This document shows positions 33,423-43,212 of a stretch of DNA of 64,000 nt, in pieces. A program made the position numbers and the translations under genes. Position 1 is the stretch's first letter, and each line of letters starts with the position of its first letter. The notes beneath the pieces were generated by a model. The model saw nothing but the letters and a program-made list of their open reading frames with translations, was not told the origin of the DNA and made no database searches. Source of the DNA: Rhinopithecus roxellana. Taxonomy: Eukaryota; Chordata; Mammalia; Primates; Cercopithecidae. The stretch covers positions 89,843,295 to 89,907,294 of the forward strand of contig NC_044560.1 of assembly GCF_007565055.1 (NCBI RefSeq). The letters run 5' to 3'.

Positions 33423-33556
33423 CTCTATTTTCTTTCTTTTTATGCAAGCTCCAGGAGGGCAGACAAAGTTTCTTTCTCATCTCCTTACAGAAGCTCAGAG
33501 CAGGGTCCATCCTGAGCATGGCTAAGCATTTTAGAATAAATAATCAAAAGTCATTT

Positions 33557-34315
33557 TGATACAGAGAGGAGACAGGAAAACACAGGGTAGAAGAGGGTGG
33601 TTCCCCAGCAAAGGCCCCACCCTCAACCCTGGAGACCCTCATCCCTAAATGGGGACAGCTGTTCCTGTTTTCGTGCCCAAAAAGTTGCCTTTTGGCCCAC
33701 CATGCACCCTATCCCATACCTGTTTGAGGTTAAATCCCGTTTGAGGTTTATCCCGCCTGCTCCAGAAGCAGATGAGCAGGTGAAAGGACGAGGAGACAAG
33801 CAGATGAATGGTGGAACGATACAGCAGGGAAAGAGAGAAGAGAAGGAATGCCTGAATGCTGAGAGGAGTTTGACTGAAGGTGGTCAGGGAGGAGTTTGGC
33901 CACTGGATGGCCAGGGTCCAGGGGAAGATCATCTTCCCACTCCATCCCCACTTCTGCCTCCCCATCCATCCCACTGAGAGCCACGTCCACCACTCAATAA
34001 AACCCCACATCATCCTACAAGACCATGTGTGACCTAATTCTTCTGGGTCCTCTGGGCAAGAGCTTGGGATACAGAAAGCTATCACATGGCCCTCCACCCT
34101 TGCAAAAAGGCAGACGGATCATTGAGCTGGTTAACACTGAAGCCATTCATGGCAGGGCTAAAAGGGTACACTGTAACACATGCCCACTTGGGCTCCTGCA
34201 CCTGTCCGTCTGCATGCTTCCCCTCTCCTCAGGGATTTGAGCAGCCACTGGTGACCAAATAGGTGAGCCACACCCCTGTCTCATGTCCTGCAAGGGGAGT
34301 CAGGGAACTCTCCCA
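33557..34315 (+). mobile_element. Solo ERV1-class LTR, family unsure
   Basis: About 760 bases with LTR order: 'GGTGGTTCCCCAGCAAAGGC' and 'ATGGGGACAGCTGTTCCTG' in U3, polyadenylation signal CTCAATAAAACCCC near 33994, then a U5 with 'GGGCAAGAGCTTGGGATAC' and 'GTGAGCCACACCCCTGTCTC'. Outer bases TG...CA; flanks ATTT/TTTT may be a 4 bp duplication. No coding retroviral sequence. Confidence 0.62.
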
Positions 34316-34321
34316 TTTTGA

Positions 34322-34770
34322 CTTCAGACCGTACACAAATGTTCACAGCAGCATTATTCATAATAGGCCAAAGATGGAAGCAACCCAACTCCCCATCCAT
34401 AGACAAAGGGATCAACACAGTGTAGTCTATACATACAAGGGAATAGCATTCAGCCTTTAAAAGGAAAGCAATTCTGACACATGCCACAACATGGATGAAA
34501 CTTGAGGACGTGACGCTAAATGAAATGTCAGTCATGAACAGACAAGTACTGTATGATTCTACTTATATGAAGTACCAAATTAGTAGTCAAATTCATAGAA
34601 AGTAGAATGGTGGTTGCCAGGGGTTGTGGGGAGGTAGAAATGGGGAGTTGTTGCATGGGTGCAGAGTTTCAGTTTTGCAAGATGAAGAGTCCTGGAGATG
34701 GCTGGTGGTGAGAGTTGCACGACAATGCGAATATGCTTAACACTAACGAATCTTAAAAAAAAAAAAAAAA
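34322..34770 (+). mobile_element. L1 3' end (L1M type)
   Basis: 'CAGCAGCATTATTCATAATAG', 'ACGCTAAATGAAATGTCAGTC' and 'GGTGGTTGCCAGGGGTTGTG' with an A tail at 34755-34770. Sense strand, truncated, dead. Confidence 0.92.
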
Positions 34771-34870
34771 TAGTTTCAGGCTGAACCCCTCAAGGGTCTT
34801 AGCAGGAACAGAAGCAGCTGAGAAAAAAATATGTGTAAAGTTTTAAAATGTTTGGATATAAATATTGTTT

Positions 34871-35097
34871 GTTTTTGTTGGGTTTTTTTGTTTGTTTGTT
34901 TGTTTTTGAGACAGAGTCTCGTTCTGTGGCCCAGGCTGGAGTGTAGTGGCGCGATCTCGGCTCACTGCACTCTCCACCTCCTGGATTCAAGCGATTCTCC
35001 TGCCTCAGCCTCCTGAGTAGCTAGGATTACAGGCACACCACGCCCAGCTAATTTTTGTGTTTTTAGTAGAGACGGGGTTTCACCATGTTGGCCAGGA
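34871..35097 (-). mobile_element. AluS, 5'-truncated, antisense
   Basis: Antisense Alu from a T-rich tail to CACCATGTTGGCCAGG. The first ~65 bases of the Alu are missing. Perfect 13 bp duplication ATAAATATTGTTT (34858-34870, 35098-35110). Same truncation point as the Alu at 3540-3762. Confidence 0.92.
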
Positions 35098-35110
35098 ATA
35101 AATATTGTTT

Positions 35111-35934
35111 TTAACGACTGTGAGACTACTCATATATACATCCACCCAAAGCAAGCGAGCTCATTTTTCTTCTCTTTACTGCTCTGAAGGGTGACATGGA
35201 GATCATCAGCACAGGAAGGATCTGAACGACCTGCTGATTACAGGATAATATTCATACAATGAGGTTAAAAGCACTGGCTGAAAAGTTCTTTCATAAAATC
35301 TGCTACATGAGAAGAGAAAATAATTTATGAGAACATGAACAATTAGCACTTTGTAAAAAAGAAATAATGCACTTAACTTGATCCCTATATTTAACATCAA
35401 TTAAAGATTATCCTCATGAATGAAACTCGACCTGGAAATTAACAAGGGATTTAAATTGCATTATGCACACGAAAGAGAGAAGCCAGTGCACTGGCTCAGG
35501 GCTTCCAATATTCAGCTAGGACAGCATCTATACAGTAAGGCCTGGCCATTTCCTCACATTTCTCTGAGCTGAAGACGTTGCTGCAACACAGAGGAACATT
35601 TGTTTCAGCACAAAAACCCCATGATAAAAATCTCTGGGTGGCTACAAACATAAGGTTGGCACCTTTCGCTTTTAAAAATAACTTCTGGGTCATTTTTTAC
35701 CATAGAACTAACGAAGAAATTCCCTTAAAAGGATGTCTCTGCTGCTCTGAGATTTGAATCTGGATCATTTTCCATAGGCCTATGCAAGTGAATCTATAGG
35801 ACTGGGCTAGGTCAAAAATTAGATTCCAGGTCACCTGGTTCCAAGTCACAGAATAATTTATTCCCTAAGATGCACAGCTTGAAGGGCGTGAAACAGGTCT
35901 TAGAAAACAAGTGTGGACTATAGTTATTTATGTG
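35111..35934. other. Repeat-free unique sequence
   Basis: About 820 bases without repeats. AT-rich with TAAT-type motifs; texture of conserved non-coding DNA, but not provable here. Confidence 0.45.
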
Positions 35935-36140
35935 TGGTTTTTTGAAAGTGTTATTGTTTATTGAGTCCGACTCTGTGCTAAGCAACCCACAAGGCCAGTA
36001 TTATTCTCTCCATTTTGTATACAAGAAGACTAAGGATGGGAGAGGTTGTTTACCCAGGTTCCCTCCAGCAGATCTGGGACTGGGACCCAGGTTCCTCTGC
36101 TTCTGGAGCTCACTAGTAGCCACTACCCTTTACCCTGGAA
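35935..36140 (-). mobile_element. MIR, antisense
   Basis: 'TTATTGTTTATTGAGTCCGAC', 'CTCTGTGCTAAGCAACCC', 'CATTTTGTATACAAGAAGAC' and 'GATCTGGGACTGGGACCCAG' match reverse MIR. Confidence 0.75.
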
Positions 36141-37377
36141 AGCAGAATGGTGGAAACACAGCCACCCCCACAGAGGACAAGCCTGAGACTCCCTAGGTGC
36201 TCCAGAGCCTGCACCTAGAACCTGAGACGGCCCCTTCCGTTTGTCTCCTTCTGATACAAAGGCATCGCCGCTTGCCAGAGGACATGTCAGAACCACAGCT
36301 CTGATGCTGATTGCTAAGAATGTGCCCCACTGGGAGGAAGAAGAGTGCTTCGTGCCATCTTTCAGGCCCCCTGGAAGAAAAGGTCTTGTTCACAGTGCAG
36401 AAAGTGCCCCCGAGAGATTGGCTTTGGTTTTTTTTCCTATCACTGTCACGCCTGCTTCATCCAAGTTTTCTGGTTATTGTGCCTAGCGCCGGATCTGCGA
36501 ACAATTTACCTCTTTGCTGAGAGAGTGAGAGAGAAAGGCAGAGAGACAGACTCAGCCCTCGCAATCCTGGCTTGGTGTGTGCATGTGTGCACAGGTTTCC
36601 CTATTGTTATCTTGGGAAAAGAGAAAGCAGATGTTAACCATCACCCCTTGAGAATTCACCTTGCTGTGCTGTAAAATTCTGCATTATTAACATTCCAAAA
36701 TCCTTCCACTCTTGTATCCGTCTTAGGAGTGAATATTTGAGAATTCAAAAATGTGGAGAGGATGGAGGTGGCAGAAGTTTATTAAATTGGCCCAGGGCAG
36801 TTTTGAAATTTGAAAGTTTCTCACACTCTCTGGCTCTGAGCCAACTCTCAGCCGACTTGGCTGAGCAGTCTGTGTAAGGGTTTCTCATCGGGTACCCCTC
36901 TTTCCATCCTTATGGAAGCTGAAAAGCAAGTGTGGTTGAGTACCAAAGGAGGACTCCAGACTTCTCCAGGTCCATCTGGACTCTGGGGCACACCAGAAAA
37001 AAGGCACAGAAACATAAGGAAGATCCTCAAAATGGCTTCACAGCAAGTGCATCAAATACTGGTTAAAGTAATGAATAATTTTTAAGGCAAATAATTCCAA
37101 GGCAACTTCTTTTTCACGTAAGTCAGCAATGAAAACTCAGCAGTTTCTTCTTCCTCTGATCTGGCTGACCCAAGCTAGCTGACCCATTGGAAAGCAAAAG
37201 ATTTGGGAGTTTTGTTTTTGTTTTTCTCTGTTTTAGAAAAAAAGAGCGAGAGAGAAAGAAGCAGCAAAACCAAACCAAACATCAACTCATTGTAAAACTG
37301 TAACACAGTTTAAAAGGGTGTTTCCCAAAAATACAAATGTGCTTTTCAACAAGATAACTGCAGGTGTCTGTAGCAAT
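36141..37377. other. Repeat-free unique sequence
   Basis: 1.2 kb with no recognisable transposon. Several overlapping frames of up to 109 codons near 36241-36674 have no recognisable domains. Confidence 0.45.
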
Positions 37378-37640
37378 AGAGCAGAGTGATTAAGTGCAAG
37401 GCTTTGAATCAAAAGGACTTGGGCTTTTGCCTCTGTCTCTTTCCAGCTGTGTCACCTTAAGCCAGTTAATTAATCTCTCTGGCCCTCAGTTTCTTCCACT
37501 GTAAAATGGGAATAACAATAACACCTGTTTTATGAGACTGACCTGAATATTAAACAAAATAATGGAGATAAAGTGCACAGTATCTGACATATACTAGGTG
37601 CCCAAGAAAAATGTAAACTGCTGTACGTTATTGTTTTCAT
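37378..37640 (+). mobile_element. MIR, near full length
   Basis: 'AGAGTGATTAAGTGCAAGGC', 'CAGCTGTGTCACCTTAAGCC', 'CCACTGTAAAATGGGAATAAC' and 'CATATACTAGGTGCCCAAG' in order, including the tRNA-like head and the tail. Confidence 0.88.
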
Positions 37641-38249
37641 CATCGTTATTGTTGGTGAGGTCATTTTTAAGCACCTTGGCCCCCAGAAGGAGAAGCATCC
37701 ACAAGTCCTGCACTGAAGCCACAGCTGGGACGTGGTTTTCATCATGAACTAAACTCAGTGATCCCCTGACATGAGGCAAACTGCAAAATCAAGGCCCCTT
37801 CTGGTGGGGGGCAAGTGGGTTCTCCTCCCCAACCCTCACTCCCCACCCTCAGGTTTTGGTTGCAGAATTCCCAGCTATGGAAGACGTAGAACATTTTGGA
37901 GTAGAAAGAAAAGAAAGACAAAATAGAACCTTTTTCCAGTACTTAACGGATTAACTACAGTCCTCAATTAATGGAATTCTAAAATGTACCATCTTTTAAA
38001 GAAGAAATGACCCAATACCTACGCTCTGATCTCTGTCTTCGCCATGGGTAAATTGTTCCCTAACCCAAGTGCCACCCTCAGAAGACTCAGGTGAGTCCTG
38101 GTACCTCCTAAGCCTCACGGAGACACACTTGGGTTTGCTGTAAAAGGGTGGAGCGGAGCCCAGAGGAGGCGACAGATGTGTGTGCGAGATTGTCACAGGT
38201 GGGGTGAAACTGAAAAGGACAGTCTCATTAACCCGAAATAACCAGCCAA
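37641..38249. other. Unique sequence
   Basis: Nothing recognised. Confidence 0.45.
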
Positions 38250-38950
38250 GCTAACTGACCCAGAGCCCATACTCTCTGAGCACTGGGGGACAGGGGAGTT
38301 TGCTGAAGCCTCTGCGCCAGGTGTGGGAGGCTGAGCGCGCACCCTGCAGAGCTGTGCAGGCGCTCCCCCGCCTGAGCAGACAGCCATCCATCACTCCAGG
38401 AGAGGCAGCGGTGGGGACGTGAACTCGGTCACCTCCTCCCCCTCGCTCCTCCCCGGCAGGCTCTGAGGAGCCGAGGCGGTGGCAGCAGCGCGAGGAACAG
38501 AACACGCTGCAAACTGCTTGGCTACCCCTTTACAAGACTGACGCCGCCGACACAAGTTTTTCCATTTCCCCAAACAGCCTCTCCGGCTGCCAGTAAAGAC
38601 GGCTGCTCTAGGCCCTTGCATGCTGTCAAAGGGGTACTTCTCCAGCGGCTTCAGAGACGGCTTGTTCGCCCAGAGCTGGAGCTGCAGGCCCCTAGAGAGA
38701 GCCACCTTCCCCCTTGTGCTGTTGGTGAGCTCCCTGCCACCCTGGCCAATTGCATGGCTGTGTGGAATAATTACCGGGTAATTTGATGGCAGGCCTGATA
38801 GGTGCTGGGTACTGGTTTCGAAGGAGACTTGGAAAAGGTATTCTGCCGCCCTATGCCTCCTCCCAGTACAAGGCACAGTTAATGCCTCAGATCCCACACT
38901 GCCCCTCTCCTAGAAGTGCGCTCTGAGCCACTGGGGCCTAAGCCGAGTTG
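38250..38950. promoter_or_regulatory. GC-rich shore, possible weak promoter
   Basis: Moderately CpG-rich unique sequence 1.1-1.8 kb before the island at 40.05 kb. It includes the 15 bp inverted repeat at 38769-38783. A 168-codon minus frame (38391-38897) has no recognised domain. Confidence 0.35.
38769..38783. promoter_or_regulatory. 15 bp inverted repeat AATTACC-G-GGTAATT
   Basis: Seven-base arms around a single G. The arms contain TAATT cores, so a homeodomain dimer site is possible. Confidence 0.35.
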
Positions 38951-39284
38951 ACAGGCTCCATTAGAGAGCGACTCTGTCATGGAAATTGTGATCTTAACAG
39001 AGGGGCATGTGGCAGATACCAGTTCCACTCACATCCTTGTACTATGTGGCTCTCCCAGGGGGCTACTGATGGGATCAAGGGATGTTCACACCACCAGTCC
39101 CCAACTGCCTTCATCTGACCTGACCTGTAAGGCCCAGATTGGGGCCTTCAGTGCCCAACTCTGCTCCTAGGAACTAATGGCCCATGCACTCAGGGACAAA
39201 GCTTCAGATGGTTCTCAAAAGCAATGCAAAGTATAGAACTTTGCAAGGACTTTGGGATCTAGAGGATGTCTTTCGAGCAGGCCT
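38951..39284. other. Unique sequence
   Basis: Nothing recognised. Confidence 0.45.
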
Positions 39285-39432
39285 GGCAGCAACAAGAGTC
39301 CTGGACTGGGAAAGCTGGATGCCCCAAGTGACCTTGGCAAAGGCCTTCCCCCTCTAGGCCTCAGTGTCCCCACCTCCAAGGGCCAGGACAAGGCCCAATT
39401 TCTCAGAATCTGAAGCACTGTTCAGGTCTGTT
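39285..39432 (+). mobile_element. MIR fragment
   Basis: 'GAGTCCTGGACTGGGAAAGC', 'AGTGACCTTGGCAAAGGCC' and 'TAGGCCTCAGTGTCCCCACC' follow MIR. Confidence 0.7.
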
Positions 39433-40049
39433 GCTGCCCAATGCACAAAGATGACCTGTAGGCCAGGTCAAATTCACAAGATTGAGCCCCTTCCTCCTAG
39501 AAAAGAAAGAAGGCACATCCAGAGAAGCGTGAATAAAGAAGGGAGGTGACAGGGTCCTTTGTAGACCTCACCTGCACGTCAGGCAGATCTCAGCACTGTA
39601 ATGTCAGACCTTAAAGTCAGAGAACCCAAAGAAAGGGGCCAATGAAACCAACCCATGAATTCATATCGGTGCACACTCCAGAGACAACAGGACTGACTCC
39701 AGTCCCCTGAGTCCCACCTCCCTTCTGATGTAGGGAAGGCAGGGTTTGCCCAGCACCACCACTTCTTCTGCCCACACAGATGTCTCTCTCTGGTGACTGG
39801 GCCCAAATCACCCATGTGCCAGCCTCCGAGACATGCCAATCTCTGCTCGCCCACAGGTGCCGCCACGGGGATGGGCGGGTGCCTCCACCTGCCATTGTGG
39901 GTTCTGGGTGGAGGTCGCTGGGGCTGAGACAGGCAGGGACGGGCCCGCGGCCTCTGCCAGCTAGAGAGATACTCCACATGCCCAGGTCTGAAGCAGTAGA
40001 GGGGAGATGGGGAGAAGGCTTGACCATGGGTCACGTCTAAAGGGAGCGG
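39433..40049. other. Unique sequence before the CpG island
   Basis: No recognised repeat. Minus-strand frames of 151 and 136 codons overlap each other without domains. Confidence 0.4.
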
Positions 40050-40409
40050 ATCAGGACACAGTCAGGCGGCCTCTTGCCGCGGATTTCACCCCACGCGGTC
40101 CCCGGGCCCTGTGGGTGCGGCCGGCATTGCCCAAGAGGGGCTGAAGGCGTCCCCGCCTGGCGAAGCCCATCCCAGCGAGGAGCCCAGAGCGCCACGCCTC
40201 GGACCCCGCGCCGGGGAAGCCTGGAGCAAGCCCCCGCTCCGTTCCGGGCAGGGGAGCCTGGACTGCTTTCGGCAACTCTTTCCTTCCTTTGGTCACTCCG
40301 GCCCTGGAAACCTAGGCTAGGGTGCCAGCGACAGCGCCTCCAGCGGAGCCGCGCGCGGGCCCCTCCAGACCCTGGCAGCGCGGCTGCCCGCCCGCCTCGG
40401 AGACCAAGG

Positions 40410-40423
40410 CTGCCATCTAGTGG
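40410..40423 (-). promoter_or_regulatory. CTCF binding motif
   Basis: CTGCCATCTAGTGG on plus; CCACTAGATGGCAG on minus. It fits every position of the CTCF core CCASYAGRKGGCRS and continues with GTGGCC upstream. Confidence 0.7.
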
Positions 40424-40529
40424 CCACACGGGCGCCGTCGGGGACCGGAGCCGTGCCGCGCGCCGGGGGCTCCCGAGTCCGCGGCTGCGCGGCGGGGTTC
40501 CCAGGACCGGGACTTGGGCGCAAGCTTCA

Positions 40530-40640
40530 GCATGAGCTGTGTGACCCTGGGCACGCCCAGCCCTCTTTGGATCAACCGTCCTTTCTCGGTAAAACGGAGA
40601 GGATACAACTCCTCTGCTCGGGGTCATAGGGAGACGCGGG
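40530..40640 (+). mobile_element. MIR relic inside the CpG island
   Basis: 'GAGCTGTGTGACCCTGGGCA' followed by 'TCTCGGTAAAACGGAGAGG' and 'ACAACTCCTCTGCTCGGGGT' keeps the MIR core order (GCTGTGTGACCTTGGGCAAG, TGTAAAATGGGGATAA, CTCATAGGGTTG) although CpG-rich. Confidence 0.65.
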
Positions 40641-41080
40641 ACCGAGGGACGACGCCTCCTCCTTCCCGAGACCACCTGCCCCATGCACTCCGCACCGCAC
40701 TCCCGTCCAGGGAAGTCTTCAGGAAACCAGTCCCCTAGATGGGAGGTGGAAGGAGGCGCTGGGGAAATCCCGCAAAGCAGGAATCCGCACTAAACAGCAG
40801 GATCCTTTTCTAGGAATTGTAAACCCAGAATTGTAAATAAAATGCTAATGATTTATTCGTGCTCAAACGCCGGGGGCTGCGTCGCCGCTTTTGAAGACAG
40901 CTCCAAGCGTGGCTTTCCAGGAAGGCAGGCCTCCCCGCGGCGGCTTCCAGGGCTCTCCGGGCCCTCCTCCCTGGCCGCGGGTCCGGGCTGGGGAACAGGC
41001 AGTGGTTCTTGGTGGAGCGCTCCCAACCTGTCCTTCACTGAGACCCGGGTGGTGGTGGAGGAGGTCTTTTTCCTTCCATC

Positions 41081-42084
41081 CACAGCCGAGTCAGCCTCCT
41101 CAGCATTCCCCCATCATGCATTCAACCAATGTTTCCCCGTCGCCAAATACCTACTAAACCCTTAACTGACCATTGGTAGTCAAAAAACAGTCGTGGGAAT
41201 CACATCTGGTGGGGAAGATTGACTTGATGAGCAAATCCTACAAATAAACGCGTGCTTCTAAGTTACAGTGTCTGGGGTAGGGGTGGGGCTGGGGAAGGTA
41301 AATACAGTTTTTTAACTTCCGGGATGGATTCCATCAAAGTTCTGAGAGCCTGAAGGAGCACTGAAGGGATCGAGTCTTAACCTTCTCTTGTGAGTCTTGA
41401 CTACCCTACATATTTAAGGTATTTCATTAAAGGGTAAGCTTTAAAAAAGTAAAAATAAAAACAAAAATAATTCAAGCAACATGCATTTGCATCTGTGACT
41501 GCCATGGTAGGGTCTGATGCCTGACCTGGCTGGGGAAGGGGGTGGCGGGGTCACTGATCATAGGCAAGAGGAGGTGGAAAACAAGGACTTTCCTTCAAGC
41601 TATGCAGCCTGCCCAGTTGACCAGAGCAGCAGAGATGGCTCCGTTTTCAGCTGCTTCTCCTGAGTTGGCAGGAGGTGCGCAAGAGACCCCAGAAGTGGAC
41701 TCAGAGCTACCTAGAGAAGCTTCCGTGGCCACAGGGCCTCCATCTCAGGGCCAGGAGACCTGGAGTGGCCCCACCCAGCTCTGGCGCAACTCCCTCCAAA
41801 AGCACATTGCAGGCTTTGTTTGTTTTTAATAAAAGCTTCTCTTTCCCACACTCCCTTTATATAGTTTCTAGAGAAATAGCACATCTGGTTAATACTGACC
41901 TTCCTAAGGTCCTTTTGAATGTAAAACACAAATGTATCAAGGATGATCAAGATTCCTACCTCCGCCAGCAAGCTGATTTTTTGCATTTGGTGGGCCTCCA
42001 TCAGACCACCAAGGCAACAGTCATAGACTGTACTGTGGAGGAAATTCAGGCGTCCTGCAGAGGCCTAAGCTGAGTGACCTTTAT
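41081..42084. other. Unique sequence
   Basis: No recognised repeat. Contains an octamer ATTTGCAT at 41485-41492. Frames of 95 and 132 codons (41542-42073) are unrecognised. Confidence 0.45.
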
Positions 42085-42215
42085 TCTTGTGTTCACTGGA
42101 CAAATGTTTATTGATCTCCACCTATAGACTGACTCCATCCTGGGCCTTGGGGATTTAAGACAGATAAAACAACTCCTGCTCCCAGTGGGCTCACAGCCCG
42201 AGTCAGGTGCCTCCT
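42085..42215 (-). mobile_element. L2 3' end, antisense
   Basis: 'ACTGGACAAATGTTTATTGA', 'CCATCCTGGGCCTTGGGGAT', 'AAAACAACTCCTGCTCCC' is the reverse complement of the L2 tail. Confidence 0.75.
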
Positions 42216-42534
42216 TTTCAAAGTAAGGAATTCTGGGATGGCCACCCTTTGCCCCTTGGACCTCCCACCACCTCCACACACACAATTATGTGTCCCTTAA
42301 ATTAGTGTACATTTTGAGGGAATTCATGAAACAATCAGGTCCCTGAAGCTTAAAAAAAAAAAAAAAAAGAAGTGATACTTGGTCAGAGCAACCAGGAACA
42401 AAGTCCAAAAACAACCTCTTTGGAGCACCCTTGTTGTAATACCCATACCCTAGGCTGAGCTATGTTAAGGATCACACTTTACTTCACAGGGCCGTGTTCT
42501 AGTAGATTTCTTTAAAATAATTCACAGTGTTGGA
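42216..42534. other. Unique sequence with A run
   Basis: A run at about 42352-42368; otherwise nothing recognised. Confidence 0.4.
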
Positions 42535-42900
42535 GTCGCACAATGTTGGATCAAAGAAATAAGACACAAAAGAGCACACACAGTATGACTCTATTTACAT
42601 AAAGTTTAAAGCAGGCAGCAATATGCTATTTGGGTGTAAAATTATGAAGAAAGGCAAGGAAATGATCATCACAAAAATTAAGATCGTGAGTACTTCTAGG
42701 AGGGAGAGGGTTGAGATAAAGGACACTTAGCTCATACAGTGGGCTTCTATGGGGCTGGCAATACTCCATTTTTTACCTGGGTGGCGGTTACAAAGGTATT
42801 TGCTTATAAATTATTTGTCAGATTGTATCTATGTTTTATGCACTTTTATAATGTAATAGTCCCAAATTTTAAAAATGTTAATAAAAAGATAAAGGAAGGA
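42535..42900 (+). mobile_element. L1 3' UTR fragment
   Basis: 'AAATAAGACACAAAAGAGCAC', 'AGTATGACTCTATTTACATAA', 'GGGTGGCGGTTACAAAGG' and a 'GTCAGATTGTATCTATG' end match the 3' end of old L1M. Confidence 0.7.
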
Positions 42901-43049
42901 AAAGAACATCCAACCTATTTTTTAAATGTATTATAATTGTCTCAAACTGAATTCTTCAGTTTGGGTGTCTGTATCCTGCCTGAATTCTCTATCACTGCTT
43001 GTATCAATCATTTGATGGTTGCAACAGGTTCTGATCCTGACTTAGCCTT
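42901..43049. other. Unique spacer
   Basis: Nothing recognised. Confidence 0.4.
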
Positions 43050-43212
43050 ATAGACACTGGGAAGGCAAAGAGCTGAGCCCAGGAGACTTGCACTTTAGTT
43101 CTACAGTATTACTAATTCATTGTATGATCTTCCCTCTCTGGGCCTCAGTTTCCTCTACTGCACAATGGCAGCGGTTACAGGAGATGATTTTTCAGGCCTG
43201 TAGTCATGTGAC
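43050..43212 (+). mobile_element. MIR fragment
   Basis: 'GAGCCCAGGAGACTTGCAC', 'TCTGGGCCTCAGTTTCCTC' and 'TACTGCACAATGGCAGCGG' follow MIR. Confidence 0.68.

Larger units (their letters stand above)
40050..41080. promoter_or_regulatory. CpG island with CTCF site
   Basis: About 1 kb of GC-rich DNA with dense CpGs (for example GAGCCGCGCGCGGGCCCCTC near 40346 and GCCGTGCCGCGCGCCGGGGG near 40450). It holds a consensus CTCF core and a MIR relic. Long frames on both strands (215 codons minus, 153 plus) overlap each other and lack domains, as expected in GC-rich DNA. Promoter role and direction unknown. Confidence 0.78.

Noticed and set aside
33645..34097. 150-codon minus frame
   Set aside because: Antisense of an ERV1-type LTR; no domain.
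37378..37420. tRNA-like head sequences
   Set aside because: These are MIR 5' ends derived from tRNA. No cloverleaf with proper stems was seen anywhere in the window.
38391..38897. 168-codon minus frame
   Set aside because: No recognisable domain, and the composition follows the GC-rich DNA. Kept only as a mention under the GC-rich shore.
40037..40684. 215-codon minus frame and overlapping 153-codon plus frame
   Set aside because: Both lie in a CpG island where stops are rare, overlap each other and show only Arg/Pro/Gly/Ala-rich composition.
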